Origin: an uncultured Eubacteriales bacterium
Lineage (GTDB): Bacteria > Bacillota > Clostridia > Oscillospirales > Oscillospiraceae
NCBI GenBank assembly: GCA_900546415.1
Contig: URCY01000006.1
Span: 1-51,684 of the forward strand
Reading direction: 5' to 3'
Length of the DNA stretch: 51,684 bases
Part shown: positions 32,454 through 40,403 of the stretch, piece after piece
Layout: each line of letters starts with the position of its first letter
Numbering within the stretch: the stretch's first letter is position 1
The notes under the pieces: model-generated
The model's input: only the letters and a program-made list of their open reading frames with translations
What the model was told of the DNA's origin: nothing
Databases searched by the model: none
Position numbers and translations under genes: made by a program

Positions 32454-32861
32454 TCATTTTTGCAGACGCTCGAGCTGTGTCAGCACGTCGGCGAGAAGCG
32501 CGGCCGTCGGCTGCTCCGGGACACCGGCGACGAGGTTTTCGCAGCGGTTCATCGGGATCAGAATGCGCACGGCGTCCGCCTGACCGACGGCGACGGCCAT
32601 GCGCGGCGTGACCTCTCCGAGCATGGAGTCGGCGATCACGATGCCGATCGGCCCGACGATGACGTCGGCTCTGCGGCAGGCCAGCACGACCGGGTTTTCC
32701 CCCGTGGCGGCGCGTTTTGCCCCGGCCTTGAGCATGGCGGCCGTCGCCGTGGCGTTCGTGCCGACTGCGGTCAGCTCCGCCTCCGGGAATTTTGCGGCGA
32801 TGCTGCGCACGAGCTGCGCGCCGAGCTGTCCGCCCTGCCCGTCGATCAAAAGAATTCGCAT
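32454..32861 (-). CDS. DUF3842 family protein
   Basis: 135 residues from ATG (MRILLIDGQGGQLG) with GGGAG upstream. The N-terminal Rossmann-like start (ILLIDGQGGQLGAQLV), AVGTNATATAAML, and ADVIVGPIGIVIADSMLGEVT are diagnostic of DUF3842, a small clostridial family of unknown function. It is a short cytoplasmic protein without membrane segments. It has its own promoter and is divergent from the acetyltransferase. Confidence 0.87.
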   Translation of the reverse strand: MRILLIDGQGGQLGAQLVRSIAAKFPEAELTAVGTNATATAAMLKAGAKRAATGENPVVLACRRADVIVGPIGIVIADSMLGEVTPRMAVAVGQADAVRILIPMNRCENLVAGVPEQPTAALLADVLTQLERLQK

Positions 32862-32882
32862 AGAAACCACTCCCTTGCGCCC

Positions 32883-32911
32883 ATTTTACCCGATTTTGAG
32901 GAAAATTGCAA
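32883..32911 (-). promoter_or_regulatory. Promoter of the DUF3842 gene
   Basis: Minus strand TTGCAA (32906-32911), 17 bp, TAAAAT (32883-32888). Confidence 0.75.
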
Positions 32912-32917
32912 GGGGGA

Positions 32918-32946
32918 TTGACGCGGCGCGTCTCTTGGCGTATACT
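32918..32946 (+). promoter_or_regulatory. Promoter of the acetyltransferase gene
   Basis: TTGACG (32918-32923), 17 bp, TATACT (32941-32946). Its -35 lies only 6 bp from the divergent DUF3842 -35, so the two promoters may compete. Confidence 0.78.
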
Positions 32947-32970
32947 ACAGGCGGATAGGAGGGCGAAGCC

Positions 32971-33576
32971 ATGACGGAAAAGGAAAAAATGCTGAGCGGG
33001 CAGCTCTATGACGCGAACGACGCCGCGCTGGCGCGCGAGCGGGATCGAGCCAAGAAGCTCTGCCGGGCGTATAACGAGCTGAGCCGGGAGGACGCGGAGG
33101 GACGGCGCGCGCTGCTGGAGGAATTGCTCGGAAGGGTCGGCAAGGCGTGCTGGATCGAGCCGTCGTTCTGGTGCGATTATGGCGGCAGTATTGAGCTGGG
33201 CGAGAATTTTTATGCCAATCATAATCTGGTGATCCTCGACGCCGGCGGCGTGCGGATCGGCGAGAACGTGCTGCTCGGGCCAAATTGCGGTCTTTATACC
33301 TCGGGGCATCCGCTGGACGCCGCGCGCCGCAACGCCGGCTGGGAATACGCACTGCCGATTGTGATCGGCGACAACGTCTGGATCGGCGGGGGTGCGCAGC
33401 TCCTGCCCGGCGTGACGATCGGCAGCAACGTCGTCATCGGTGCGGGCAGCGTGGTCACGCACGACATTCCCGACCACTGCGTCGCCGTCGGCAATCCCTG
33501 CCGGGTGCTGCGGCAGCTGCCGGAGGACGGCGAAATTTCTGCGCAAGCTTGCAAAGCGCCGGAGGCTATGGTATAA
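32971..33576 (+). CDS. Maltose/galactoside-type sugar O-acetyltransferase
   Basis: 201-residue left-handed beta-helix acetyltransferase. The N-terminal Mac domain begins MTEKEKMLSGQLYDAND. Hexapeptide repeats follow (IELGENFYANHN, VRIGENVLLGPN, IVIGDNVWIGGG, VTIGSNVVIGAGS), with the catalytic His in YTSGHPLD. It transfers acetyl from acetyl-CoA to a sugar hydroxyl, the family's role in detoxifying non-metabolised sugars. GGAGGG precedes the ATG. It ends just before ybaB, whose promoter lies inside its last codons. Confidence 0.93.
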   Translation: MTEKEKMLSGQLYDANDAALARERDRAKKLCRAYNELSREDAEGRRALLEELLGRVGKACWIEPSFWCDYGGSIELGENFYANHNLVILDAGGVRIGENVLLGPNCGLYTSGHPLDAARRNAGWEYALPIVIGDNVWIGGGAQLLPGVTIGSNVVIGAGSVVTHDIPDHCVAVGNPCRVLRQLPEDGEISAQACKAPEAMV

Positions 33577-33577
33577 T
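33549..33577 (+). promoter_or_regulatory. Promoter of ybaB-recR
   Basis: TTGCAA (33549-33554), a 17-bp spacer ending TGG, TATAAT (33572-33577), overlapping the 3' end of the acetyltransferase gene. Confidence 0.82.
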
Positions 33578-33623
33578 AATCACATTCAATAATCAATAAT
33601 AAAAAACTCGAAGGAGAACGGAT

Positions 33624-33968
33624 ATGGCAAAGGGCGGTTTCCGCAGCGGTATGGGCGGCGGCATGAACATGAACATGGTGAAGCAGGCGCAGAAGATGCA
33701 GCAGGATATGCAGAAGATGCAGGAGGAAATGGAGAGCAAGGAATATGAGGCGACAGTCGGCGGCGGCGTCGTGAAGGCGGTCGTCAACGGCAAGCACGAG
33801 GTGCTCTCGATCTCCATTGCGCCCGAGGCGGTCGATCCGGACGACGTTGAGATGCTTCAGGATATGATCGTCGGCGCGGTCAACGAGGCCATGCGCAAGG
33901 CGGACACCGAGGCGTCCCAGAACCTCTCGCGCCTGACCGGCGGCCTGAATCTGGGCGGCCTGTTCTGA
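33624..33968 (+). CDS. ybaB: YbaB/EbfC nucleoid-associated protein
   Basis: 114 residues. A Gly/Met-rich N-terminus (MGGGMNMNMV) precedes the KQAQKMQQDMQKMQEEME helix, then the conserved DNA-binding fold with ATVGGGVVKAVVNGK and a Gly/Leu-rich end. It binds DNA as a dimer and is nearly always beside recR. AAGGAG is upstream of the ATG. The stop overlaps the recR start by one base. Confidence 0.95.
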   Translation: MAKGGFRSGMGGGMNMNMVKQAQKMQQDMQKMQEEMESKEYEATVGGGVVKAVVNGKHEVLSISIAPEAVDPDDVEMLQDMIVGAVNEAMRKADTEASQNLSRLTGGLNLGGLF

Positions 33969-34567
33969 TGCGCTATTTTCCTGCCGCGCTGGAGCGGCTG
34001 ACCGAGCAATTTGCAAAGCTGCCGGGTATCGGCGGCAAGACGGCGCAGCGGCTGGCGTTTCATCTTCTGAGCCTGCCGCAGGAGGAGGCGCAGGAGTTCG
34101 CCGAGACGATCCTTGAGGCGAAGAGAACCGTGCATCTGTGCCCGATGTGTCAAAATCTGACCGATCAGGACATCTGCCCGATCTGCGACGACGAGACGCG
34201 CGACCACGGGCTGATCTGCGTCGTGGCAGACCCGAAGGACGTCGTTGCCATGGAGCGCGCGCGGGAGTTCCGCGGCGTCTACCATGTGCTGCACGGCGTG
34301 ATCTCGCCGCTGAACCACGTCGGCCCGGACGACATCCGCGTGCGGGAGCTTTTGGAGCGCGTCGGAAAGGGCGGCGTCCGGGAGGTCATCATGGCCACGA
34401 ATCCCGACACCGAGGGAGAGGCGACCGCGATGTACATTTCGCGGCTGCTGCGTCCGCTCGAGGTACGCGTGACGCGTCTTGCCTACGGCATCCCCGTGGG
34501 CGGACAGCTGGAATATGCCGACGAGGTAACGCTGCTGCGCGCACTGGAGGGCAGACAGGATATCTGA
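33968..34567 (+). CDS. recR: Recombination protein RecR
   Basis: 199 residues: an N-terminal helix-hairpin-helix (LPGIGGKTAQRLAFHLL), a four-Cys zinc finger (CPMCQNL...CPIC), a Toprim domain (ICVVADPKDVVAMERA, then MATNPDTEGEATAMY) and a Walker-like C-terminal motif (RLAYGIPVGGQLEYADE). With RecO/RecF it loads RecA at gaps. It is translationally coupled to ybaB and terminated directly downstream. Confidence 0.97.
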   Translation: MRYFPAALERLTEQFAKLPGIGGKTAQRLAFHLLSLPQEEAQEFAETILEAKRTVHLCPMCQNLTDQDICPICDDETRDHGLICVVADPKDVVAMERAREFRGVYHVLHGVISPLNHVGPDDIRVRELLERVGKGGVREVIMATNPDTEGEATAMYISRLLRPLEVRVTRLAYGIPVGGQLEYADEVTLLRALEGRQDI

Positions 34568-34578
34568 CCAAATTCAAA

Positions 34579-34615
34579 AAAACAGGCAGCTCGGGCTGCC
34601 TGTTTTCGGTCTTTT
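34579..34615 (+). terminator. Terminator of ybaB-recR
   Basis: 12-bp stem AAAACAGGCAGC (34579-34590) with GCTGCCTGTTTT (34595-34606), then CGGTCTTTTT. Confidence 0.88.
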
Positions 34616-34679
34616 TAGGACGCATTTTTGGTGCGCGGAAAAAGCGCGAAAAATATGTCGAAGAAAGTCGAAAAACCGG

Positions 34680-34708
34680 TTGCAAATGCAGGTCATCTAT
34701 GCTAGACT
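34680..34708 (+). promoter_or_regulatory. Promoter of the surface O-acetylation cluster
   Basis: TTGCAA (34680-34685), 17 bp, TAGACT (34703-34708). The 130-base leader that follows contains a G+C-rich hairpin GGGCGGCGC/GCGCTGCCC followed by TTTT (34743-34766), a possible attenuator. Confidence 0.65.
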
Positions 34709-34847
34709 AAATAAGCTCATCAGGAAGATCGAGGGGTTGCTTGGGCGGCGCGCGGGCGCTGCCCTTTTCCGCACAAAGACGCCCGTCATTTGTAATATAA
34801 CAAAAAATCCGCCGGAATGCCCGCACCGCGGAGAATGAGGCTTACAC

Positions 34848-35639
34848 TTGAAAAAGAGAAGAATTTATCGGCTGGCAGCCGGTGCTTTGACCATATTCAT
34901 GGCTCTTTCCGCATTTTCCGGATGCAAACCGAGCGAGGAGGAGCAGCGCTGCTCCGAGGGCGTGGCCTATTTGCAGGCGCTTGAGGCGAAAAGCCCCGAG
35001 GCCGTCGAGGAGCAGCTCCGGCAGATCGAGCATCAGCATGTTCTGGCCGAGCGCGAGCAGCGCATCCGGGAGCTGATCGACAACCAGAACGGCGTGTGGA
35101 AATACTTTGAAAATTATGTAATTTTAGGGGATTCCCGCGCGGTGGGCTTTTCTTACTTCGGTTTTCTGGACGAATCGCGCGTTCTGGCCGAGAGCGGCGC
35201 GACGATCCTGCAGGTTTCGGAGAAGCTCGACGAGCTGGCGGAGCTGAAGCCCTCGACGGTGTACCTCTGCTACGGCCTGAACGACATCGGCATCGGGAAA
35301 TGGGATCAGCCGTCGGATTACGTCGAGGGCTTTGCGAAGATGATCGAGAGCCTGCGCCGCACGCTGCCGAAGGCAAAGATCGTCGTCAGCTCGATTCTGC
35401 CCGCGCGCGAGCCTGCCTTCCAGACGCAGGAGCGCTGGCGCAGGATCCCCGAGTTCAGCGCGGCGATCGAGGAATACTGCAAGGAAAACGGCCTGATCTA
35501 TGCCGATAACGAGGCGATCTGCGAGGAGCACGCCGACCTCTGGGAGGGCGACGGCATCCATGTCAAAAGCCCGTTCTATCCCTATTGGGCGGCCAATATG
35601 ATCATCGCGTCGTGGGGGGAGGATACGACCAGTGAATAA
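34848..35639 (+). CDS. SGNH/GDSL-type lipoprotein hydrolase
   Basis: 263 residues starting at TTG (MKKRRIYRLA). The lipobox is AFSGC, so it is anchored outside. A helical linker (about residues 30-85) leads to the SGNH domain with VILGDSRAVGF (catalytic Ser block), CYGLNDIGIGKW (Asn block) and DGIHVKSPFYPYW (Asp-x2-His block). It is first in a four-gene set with DUF4358, MBOAT and DHHW proteins. In such sets the SGNH protein probably transfers or removes acetyl groups on an extracellular glycan. Confidence 0.88.
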   Translation: MKKRRIYRLAAGALTIFMALSAFSGCKPSEEEQRCSEGVAYLQALEAKSPEAVEEQLRQIEHQHVLAEREQRIRELIDNQNGVWKYFENYVILGDSRAVGFSYFGFLDESRVLAESGATILQVSEKLDELAELKPSTVYLCYGLNDIGIGKWDQPSDYVEGFAKMIESLRRTLPKAKIVVSSILPAREPAFQTQERWRRIPEFSAAIEEYCKENGLIYADNEAICEEHADLWEGDGIHVKSPFYPYWAANMIIASWGEDTTSE

Positions 35640-36114
35640 GCCGATTCTGCTCAAGCTGGCGCGCTGGCTGGTCGTCCTGCTGGCGGTCGCCTTCCTCTGG
35701 CTGAAATTCGCGTCCGACCCGGTCAGCGCGCAGCCCTTTGAGACGGTGAAAAACGCCGTGACCTCTGTCATGAACCTCAGCGCAATGCAGGAGGGCGACA
35801 ACCAGATGGTGCGCCGCTTTTACGGCCTCGACCCGGCGCAGTTCGAGGACTGCGCGCTGTATTATCCGCTGACGAACATGGAGGCCGAGGAGCTGTTCCT
35901 CGTCAAACTGAAGGACACGGCGCAGGCCGACGACGTGCGCGCGGCGGTGGAGAAGCGCCTTGAGGCGCAGAAGGCCGTTTTCGACGGCTACGGCGTGGAG
36001 CAATATAACATACTCTGTAATTTCAGCCGCATCGAGGTGCGCGGAAATTATATCCTGTTCGTCGTGGGCGCGCAGGCCGACACGGCCGTCAGCGCCTTCC
36101 GCAGCGCGCTGTAG
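35632..36114 (+). CDS. DUF4358 protein
   Basis: 160 residues from GTG (MNKPILLKLARW), overlapping the SGNH gene by 8 bp. One N-terminal membrane segment (about residues 10-26) acts as signal/anchor. The remaining part, with MVRRFYGLDPAQFEDCALYYPL and a C-terminal NYILFVVGAQAD, is typical of DUF4358, a clostridial family often found next to MBOAT and DHHW genes. Its role is unknown; its place in this operon suggests an extracytoplasmic accessory in O-acetylation. Confidence 0.83.
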   Translation: MNKPILLKLARWLVVLLAVAFLWLKFASDPVSAQPFETVKNAVTSVMNLSAMQEGDNQMVRRFYGLDPAQFEDCALYYPLTNMEAEELFLVKLKDTAQADDVRAAVEKRLEAQKAVFDGYGVEQYNILCNFSRIEVRGNYILFVVGAQADTAVSAFRSAL

Positions 36115-36126
36115 GGGAGGGACGAT

Positions 36127-37536
36127 ATGTCGTTTACAAATCTGATCTTCCCCTTCGTCTGGCTGCCGATCAGCCTGCTGCTGTATTATATTCTTCCGAA
36201 AAAGGGGCGCAACGCTGCGCTGCTGATCTGCAGCATCCTGTTTTTCGCGTGGGGCACGCCGGAATACCTCCTGCTGATGCTTTGCAGCATCCTTGTGAAC
36301 TATCTGGCGGCGCTGGAGCTTTCTGCCTATCAGAAAAAGGGGCAGACCGGCCGCGCGCGGCTTGTGCTGACGGTCACGGTGCTCCTGAACCTGCTGCTTC
36401 TGGGCTTTTTCAAGTATTACGGCTTCCTGCTGCGCACGCTCAACACGCTTCTGAGCCTGAATCTGCGCGCGCGGGAGCTGCCGCTGCCCATCGGCCTGTC
36501 GTTTTATACCTTCACGCTGCTGTCGTATCTGTTTGACGTCTATCGCGGCAAAGCGCCCGTGCAGAAAAATCTCCTCCGCTTCAGCCTCTATGTGACCTTC
36601 TTCCCGAAGCTCGTCTCCGGCCCGATCGTCCAATACGCCGATTTCGACCGGCAGGTCGAGCCGCATATGCTCGACCTGACCGCGCTCGGCGCGGGCGCGC
36701 GGATGTTCGTCGTGGGCATGGCGAAAAAGGTGCTGCTGTCGAATGCGCTCGGAACGACGTTTTACGCGCTCTCCAACATCGGAGGCGTGAATCTCTCGAC
36801 CTGCGGCGCGTGGCTCGGCACCCTGTGCTACACGCTGATGCTCTATTTCGACTTCAGCGGCTATTCCGACATGGCCATCGGCGTTTCGCAGATGTTCGGC
36901 TTCGAGCTGGCGCCGAACTTCAACTATCCCTATTGCTCGTCGAGCATCACGGAATTCTGGCGCCGCTGGCACATCTCCCTCGGCGCGTGGTTTCGCGACT
37001 ATGTTTACATCCCGCTCGGCGGCAGCCGCGCCGGTTCGGGCAGAACCATCCGCAACCTGCTCGTCGTCTGGCTGCTCACCGGCCTCTGGCACGGCGCGAG
37101 CTGGAGCTTCGTCGTCTGGGGACTGTACTACGGGCTGCTTCTGATCCTGGAAAAGTTCGTGTTTCAGGACATTCTGGCGCATATCCCGCGTGTATTCCGC
37201 CACATTCTGACGCTGTTTCTCGTGATGGTCGGCTGGGTGTTTTTCTTCTCCGGCACGATCGGCGACGCAGCCTGCTGGCTGGGGCGGATGTTCTTCGGCG
37301 GACACGTCGGCTTCCTCGACGCGGCGGCGAAATACTATTTCGGTCAGTGCTGGCCGCTGCTGCTGATCGGCGGCGTCGCGGCCTTCCCGGTCGGCAAGCT
37401 CGCCGGGCAGTATTGCTACCGGCGCGGGCAGCTGCTGGCGGCGCTCTCGGCGCTCTGGTTCGTGCTGCTGTTCGTGCTGAGCGTCGCGGGCATGACCAAC
37501 GCGACCTATTCCACCTTCCTCTATTTCCAATTCTGA
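36127..37536 (+). CDS. MBOAT family O-acyltransferase (AlgI/PatA-like)
   Basis: 469-residue multi-helix membrane protein. It carries the MBOAT signature: FSGYSDMAIGVSQMFGF, then FWRRWHISLGAWFRDYVYIP, and the catalytic His in LTGLWHGASWSF. It moves acetyl groups from cytoplasmic acetyl-CoA across the membrane for addition to a surface polymer (alginate in AlgI, peptidoglycan in PatA). It should work with the DHHW protein encoded 15 bp downstream. The target polymer is not known here. Confidence 0.94.
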   Translation: MSFTNLIFPFVWLPISLLLYYILPKKGRNAALLICSILFFAWGTPEYLLLMLCSILVNYLAALELSAYQKKGQTGRARLVLTVTVLLNLLLLGFFKYYGFLLRTLNTLLSLNLRARELPLPIGLSFYTFTLLSYLFDVYRGKAPVQKNLLRFSLYVTFFPKLVSGPIVQYADFDRQVEPHMLDLTALGAGARMFVVGMAKKVLLSNALGTTFYALSNIGGVNLSTCGAWLGTLCYTLMLYFDFSGYSDMAIGVSQMFGFELAPNFNYPYCSSSITEFWRRWHISLGAWFRDYVYIPLGGSRAGSGRTIRNLLVVWLLTGLWHGASWSFVVWGLYYGLLLILEKFVFQDILAHIPRVFRHILTLFLVMVGWVFFFSGTIGDAACWLGRMFFGGHVGFLDAAAKYYFGQCWPLLLIGGVAAFPVGKLAGQYCYRRGQLLAALSALWFVLLFVLSVAGMTNATYSTFLYFQF

Positions 37537-37551
37537 CAGGGGGCGATTGCT

Positions 37552-38787
37552 TTGGAAAATCGCAGCGAACGGATGCTGCAGCGGCGTCAGGCGCGGCAGC
37601 TCCGGCGCAAACGCAACCGGGAGCTGCAGGGCGGCTATCTGCTGCTGGCGCTGACGGCCTTTGTGCTGATCTGGGGCATCATCGGCCTCCTGACGCCGGA
37701 TCGCGCGTTTTCCGACAATGAAAACCGCGTGCTGGCGCAGCGGCCGAAGCTCTCGCTGACGAACCTGCTCGACGGCAGCTTTACGTCGGATCTGGAGGCC
37801 TATGACTCCGATCAGTTCGTCGGGCGCGACGGCTGGGTCTCGCTGAAGCTGGCCTACGACAAGCTTTTGGGCGCGAAGGAGGAGAACGGCGTTTACCTCT
37901 GCAAGGACGGCTACCTCATGGAGAAGCAGGACGCGCCGGACACGGAGCAGCTGAGCCGGAACGAGCAGGCGATGCGCGATTTCGCGGCGGCCTTTCCGGA
38001 CGTCAGGATGCACGCGGCGATCATTCCGAACGCCGTGACGGTCTGCGCCGATAAGCTCCCGAAAAACGCACCCGTGACCGACCAGAGGCACCAGCTCAAG
38101 GAGCTGAAAAACGCGCTCGAGGGGTTGGATTTCATCGACGTGACCAAGGCGCTCTGCGCCCACGGCGACGAGGAGCTGTTTTACCGCACCGACCACCACT
38201 GGACGAGCCTCGGCGCGAAATATGCCTTCGAGGCAATGGCGCCCTCTCTGGGGCTGAAGTCCGCCTCGGCCTCGACGGAATACGACGTTTACCGCGTGAG
38301 CAATTCCTTTGAGGGCACGCTGGCCTCGCGCAGCGGCAGCCACGCCGTGCGCGACGCGATCGACATCTACGCGCCGAAGACCGACGTGGACTATGTCGTC
38401 TCCATCCCGGACGAGCAGAAGACGAGCTGCTCGATCTATTCCAGCGAGGCGCTCGAGGGCAAGGATCAGTATGCGGTGTTCCTCGGCGGCAACCATCCGC
38501 AGGTCGACATCCGTACCACGGCCGACACCGGCAGAACGCTGCTGATCTTCAAGGATTCCTATGCCAACTGCCTGGTGCAGTTCCTCCTGCCCTATTACGA
38601 CCGCATCATCCTGATCGACGCGCGGTATTATTATGACGGCGCGGCCGCGCTGCTGAACCGCGAGGGCGTGACGGACGTGCTGTATCTTTATAATTTGAAC
38701 ACGTTTCTGACGGATAAGTCGCTGGCCGACGTGCTGACCTCCGGGCTGAACGAGCAGCAGACGGAGCAGCAGACGGCCGAGCCGTAA
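37552..38787 (+). CDS. DHHW family protein (AlgJ/AlgX-like acetyltransferase partner)
   Basis: 411 residues from TTG (MENRSERMLQ) with AGGGGG upstream. A basic N-terminus and one membrane helix (about residues 28-47) anchor an extracellular SGNH-like domain. The family motif is in FYRTDHHWTSLGAKYAF, and the nucleophile Ser in FKDSYANC. It receives acetyl from the MBOAT protein and puts it on the glycan. It is the last gene of the cluster, followed by a terminator. Confidence 0.92.
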   Translation: MENRSERMLQRRQARQLRRKRNRELQGGYLLLALTAFVLIWGIIGLLTPDRAFSDNENRVLAQRPKLSLTNLLDGSFTSDLEAYDSDQFVGRDGWVSLKLAYDKLLGAKEENGVYLCKDGYLMEKQDAPDTEQLSRNEQAMRDFAAAFPDVRMHAAIIPNAVTVCADKLPKNAPVTDQRHQLKELKNALEGLDFIDVTKALCAHGDEELFYRTDHHWTSLGAKYAFEAMAPSLGLKSASASTEYDVYRVSNSFEGTLASRSGSHAVRDAIDIYAPKTDVDYVVSIPDEQKTSCSIYSSEALEGKDQYAVFLGGNHPQVDIRTTADTGRTLLIFKDSYANCLVQFLLPYYDRIILIDARYYYDGAAALLNREGVTDVLYLYNLNTFLTDKSLADVLTSGLNEQQTEQQTAEP

Positions 38788-38814
38788 GTCCCAAAAAATG
38801 CCGAGACACAAAAA

Positions 38815-38856
38815 GACACGGATCTCTTTCAATCGGAAAGAGTCCGTGCCTTTTTG
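38815..38856. terminator. Terminator between the acetylation cluster and the DUF378 gene
   Basis: Stem CACGGATCTCTTT (38817-38829) with AAAGAGTCCGTG (38837-38848), one bulge, followed by CCTTTTT on the plus strand and by T-rich sequence (TTTTTGTG) on the minus strand, so it can serve both convergent genes. Confidence 0.8.
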
Positions 38857-38867
38857 ACGTTCCGGGG

Positions 38868-39080
38868 TCAGGCGTCGGCGGTGTCTGTCCCGAGCGCATG
38901 GCGGCGGAACAGGAACGAGATGCACCAAAGACCCGCAAGCCCCACGACGACATAGATGATGCGGCTGACGACGCTTGCCTGACCGCCGAAGAGCCATGCC
39001 ACGAGGTCAAAACGGAACAGGCCCATCAGCCCCCAGTTGATCGATCCGATAATGCTCACGATGAGCGCAAAAATATCCAA
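38868..39080 (-). CDS. DUF378 small membrane protein
   Basis: 70 residues from TTG (MDIFALIVSIIGSINWG), with AGGAGG 8 bases upstream. Two membrane helices, the first with the family motif IGSINWGLMGLFRFDLV and the second with RIIYVVVGLAGLW, identify DUF378. The function is unknown. It is the last chromosomal gene before the 159-bp element that begins the AT-rich island; 39081-39230 holds only its upstream region. Confidence 0.87.
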   Translation of the reverse strand: MDIFALIVSIIGSINWGLMGLFRFDLVAWLFGGQASVVSRIIYVVVGLAGLWCISFLFRRHALGTDTADA

Positions 39081-39230
39081 TTTGGTTTCCTCCTATCCTT
39101 GTGCTGTTGCTAGTATGCACGCGATTTTCGGCACTATGCGCAGTTTCGGCGGTGTTTTTTGTCAAAAATGCCGACAGAAAAGACTGTACAAATCCGGCAA
39201 TTTCCGCTATAATTATTTCAGTAAACCAAA

Positions 39231-39389
39231 GGAACCTCTGAATAAATCGTCTGCGGCGCTCAGCGGGCCTTTTGCCCCAACTTATCGGTTTGAAAATCTT
39301 GAAATACACAAAGTATTCCTGCGATTTCCAAACCTCAATTTGGAACAAAATCCCTCGCTGACCACTCTTGCGATTTAATCAGAGGTTCC
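39231..39389. repeat. 159-bp palindromic miniature element, copy 4 (left border of the island)
   Basis: GGAACCTCTGAATAAATCG to GATTTAATCAGAGGTTCC, in the same orientation as copy 5 on the other side of the island. The right flank is TTAG; the left flank is CAAA. Base composition changes sharply on its right side. Confidence 0.92.
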
Positions 39390-39421
39390 TTAGATCAATT
39401 AAAGCCATACCGCAAGAGGTT

Positions 39422-39700
39422 ATGTTGGCGTTTAATGCCGGAAATACGGCAAAAGATGTGAACCTTGATTTGTTCTTAGGCGATGGGACAAACGCTATAA
39501 TTGAAAACTTGGATGAGCAGGCTATGCGGTCAATCCGAATAATGATTATGGTCGAATACGCAAGGTGTACTTCAACTCCCGGAGAAGTAATCGTGAAATC
39601 CTTTGATGGCATGAACTTTAATGTTCCGGTTGCTCCAAATGCAAAGACAAAAGAGGCATATCGGGCAATCAAGGAGATTAAGCAAACACATGAAGAATAA
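39422..39700 (+). CDS. Small protein of unknown function, possibly 5'-truncated by the repeat
   Basis: 92 residues if it starts at ATG (MLAFNAGNTAKD), with AGAGG just upstream at a short spacing; a TTG two residues later fits the spacing better. The frame stays open back into the repeat and reads sensibly (SIKAIPQEV) up to its edge at 39390, so the original gene may have been longer. It is acidic and soluble, and I recognise no family. It overlaps the ImmA-type gene by 11 bp, so the two are translationally coupled. ImmA-type peptidases usually follow a regulator gene, but no helix-turn-helix is visible here. Confidence 0.5.
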   Translation: MLAFNAGNTAKDVNLDLFLGDGTNAIIENLDEQAMRSIRIMIMVEYARCTSTPGEVIVKSFDGMNFNVPVAPNAKTKEAYRAIKEIKQTHEE

Positions 39701-40361
39701 CACAGCCAAACAGAGCGCCAAATCCTTTCAGAGGGAGTTTTCAATTTACGGCATTACTTATCCGGCACTCAAAGAAGCTGTTGAAAAGCAAGGTTATACG
39801 GTAGTTGAATTCAACCACATCTATAATGAGGAAGCCGTGGCCTGCCGGATAGATGCTTTGAATATCTCCGATGCGGTTCTACGGTCAAGGGGCTTTACTT
39901 ATGCAGATTGCAACCACAGAGTCGTTTTTATACATGAGGACTTATCTGATGATGAAAAGCTGATGGTTTTGGCTCATGAAGAAGGACACATTTATTGCCG
40001 ACACATGAACACATCTCCGATTATCGGTCATGATGTGCAGGACGAATATGAGGCCAATGAGTTTGCACATTACCTCTTGAATCCAAGTAGCTCCAGTAAA
40101 ATTAAGCATATCCTTCATCGCCATAAAAAAGCGGTGCTCATCTCGATTATCGGACTTGCCTTGCTTACTATTGCGGTTGCAGCGCTTTGCTACATCCACA
40201 AACAGCAATCGTATTACGGTGACTATTATATAACGGAGTCAGGAAACAAGTATCACAAGAAAGATTGTATTTTCGTGAAGGATAAGACCAATGCCCGCAG
40301 GATGATCGAGGAAGAATTTGAAAGCGGCGAATATGAGCCGTGCAGGATTTGTTTACCTTGA
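39690..40361 (+). CDS. ImmA/IrrE-type metallopeptidase with membrane helix and C-terminal zinc motif
   Basis: 223 residues. The N-terminal peptidase domain has the zinc site HEEGH (residues 96-100, in LAHEEGHIYCRHM) and a likely third ligand Glu121 in DEYEANEFAHYLL, the pattern of ImmA/IrrE (DUF955) peptidases that cleave repressors. A basic stretch and one membrane helix (about 148-168) follow. The C-terminus, apparently outside the membrane, has KYHKKDC and EPCRICLP, a His/Cys cluster like that of the protein at 24086. A membrane-anchored form is unusual; release or sensing at the membrane is a guess. It lies 42 bp before the first RING gene, as part of the AT-rich island. Confidence 0.82.
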   Translation: MKNNTAKQSAKSFQREFSIYGITYPALKEAVEKQGYTVVEFNHIYNEEAVACRIDALNISDAVLRSRGFTYADCNHRVVFIHEDLSDDEKLMVLAHEEGHIYCRHMNTSPIIGHDVQDEYEANEFAHYLLNPSSSSKIKHILHRHKKAVLISIIGLALLTIAVAALCYIHKQQSYYGDYYITESGNKYHKKDCIFVKDKTNARRMIEEEFESGEYEPCRICLP

Positions 40362-40403
40362 TGCAGCGGCATCTCAGAATAAATAAAAACTGGAGGCAGA
40401 GAA

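Noticed and set aside
35602..38997. Minus-strand open frame of about 1131 codons under the O-acetylation cluster
   Set aside because: Same GC-rich shadow effect; the plus-strand genes carry SGNH, MBOAT and DHHW motifs.
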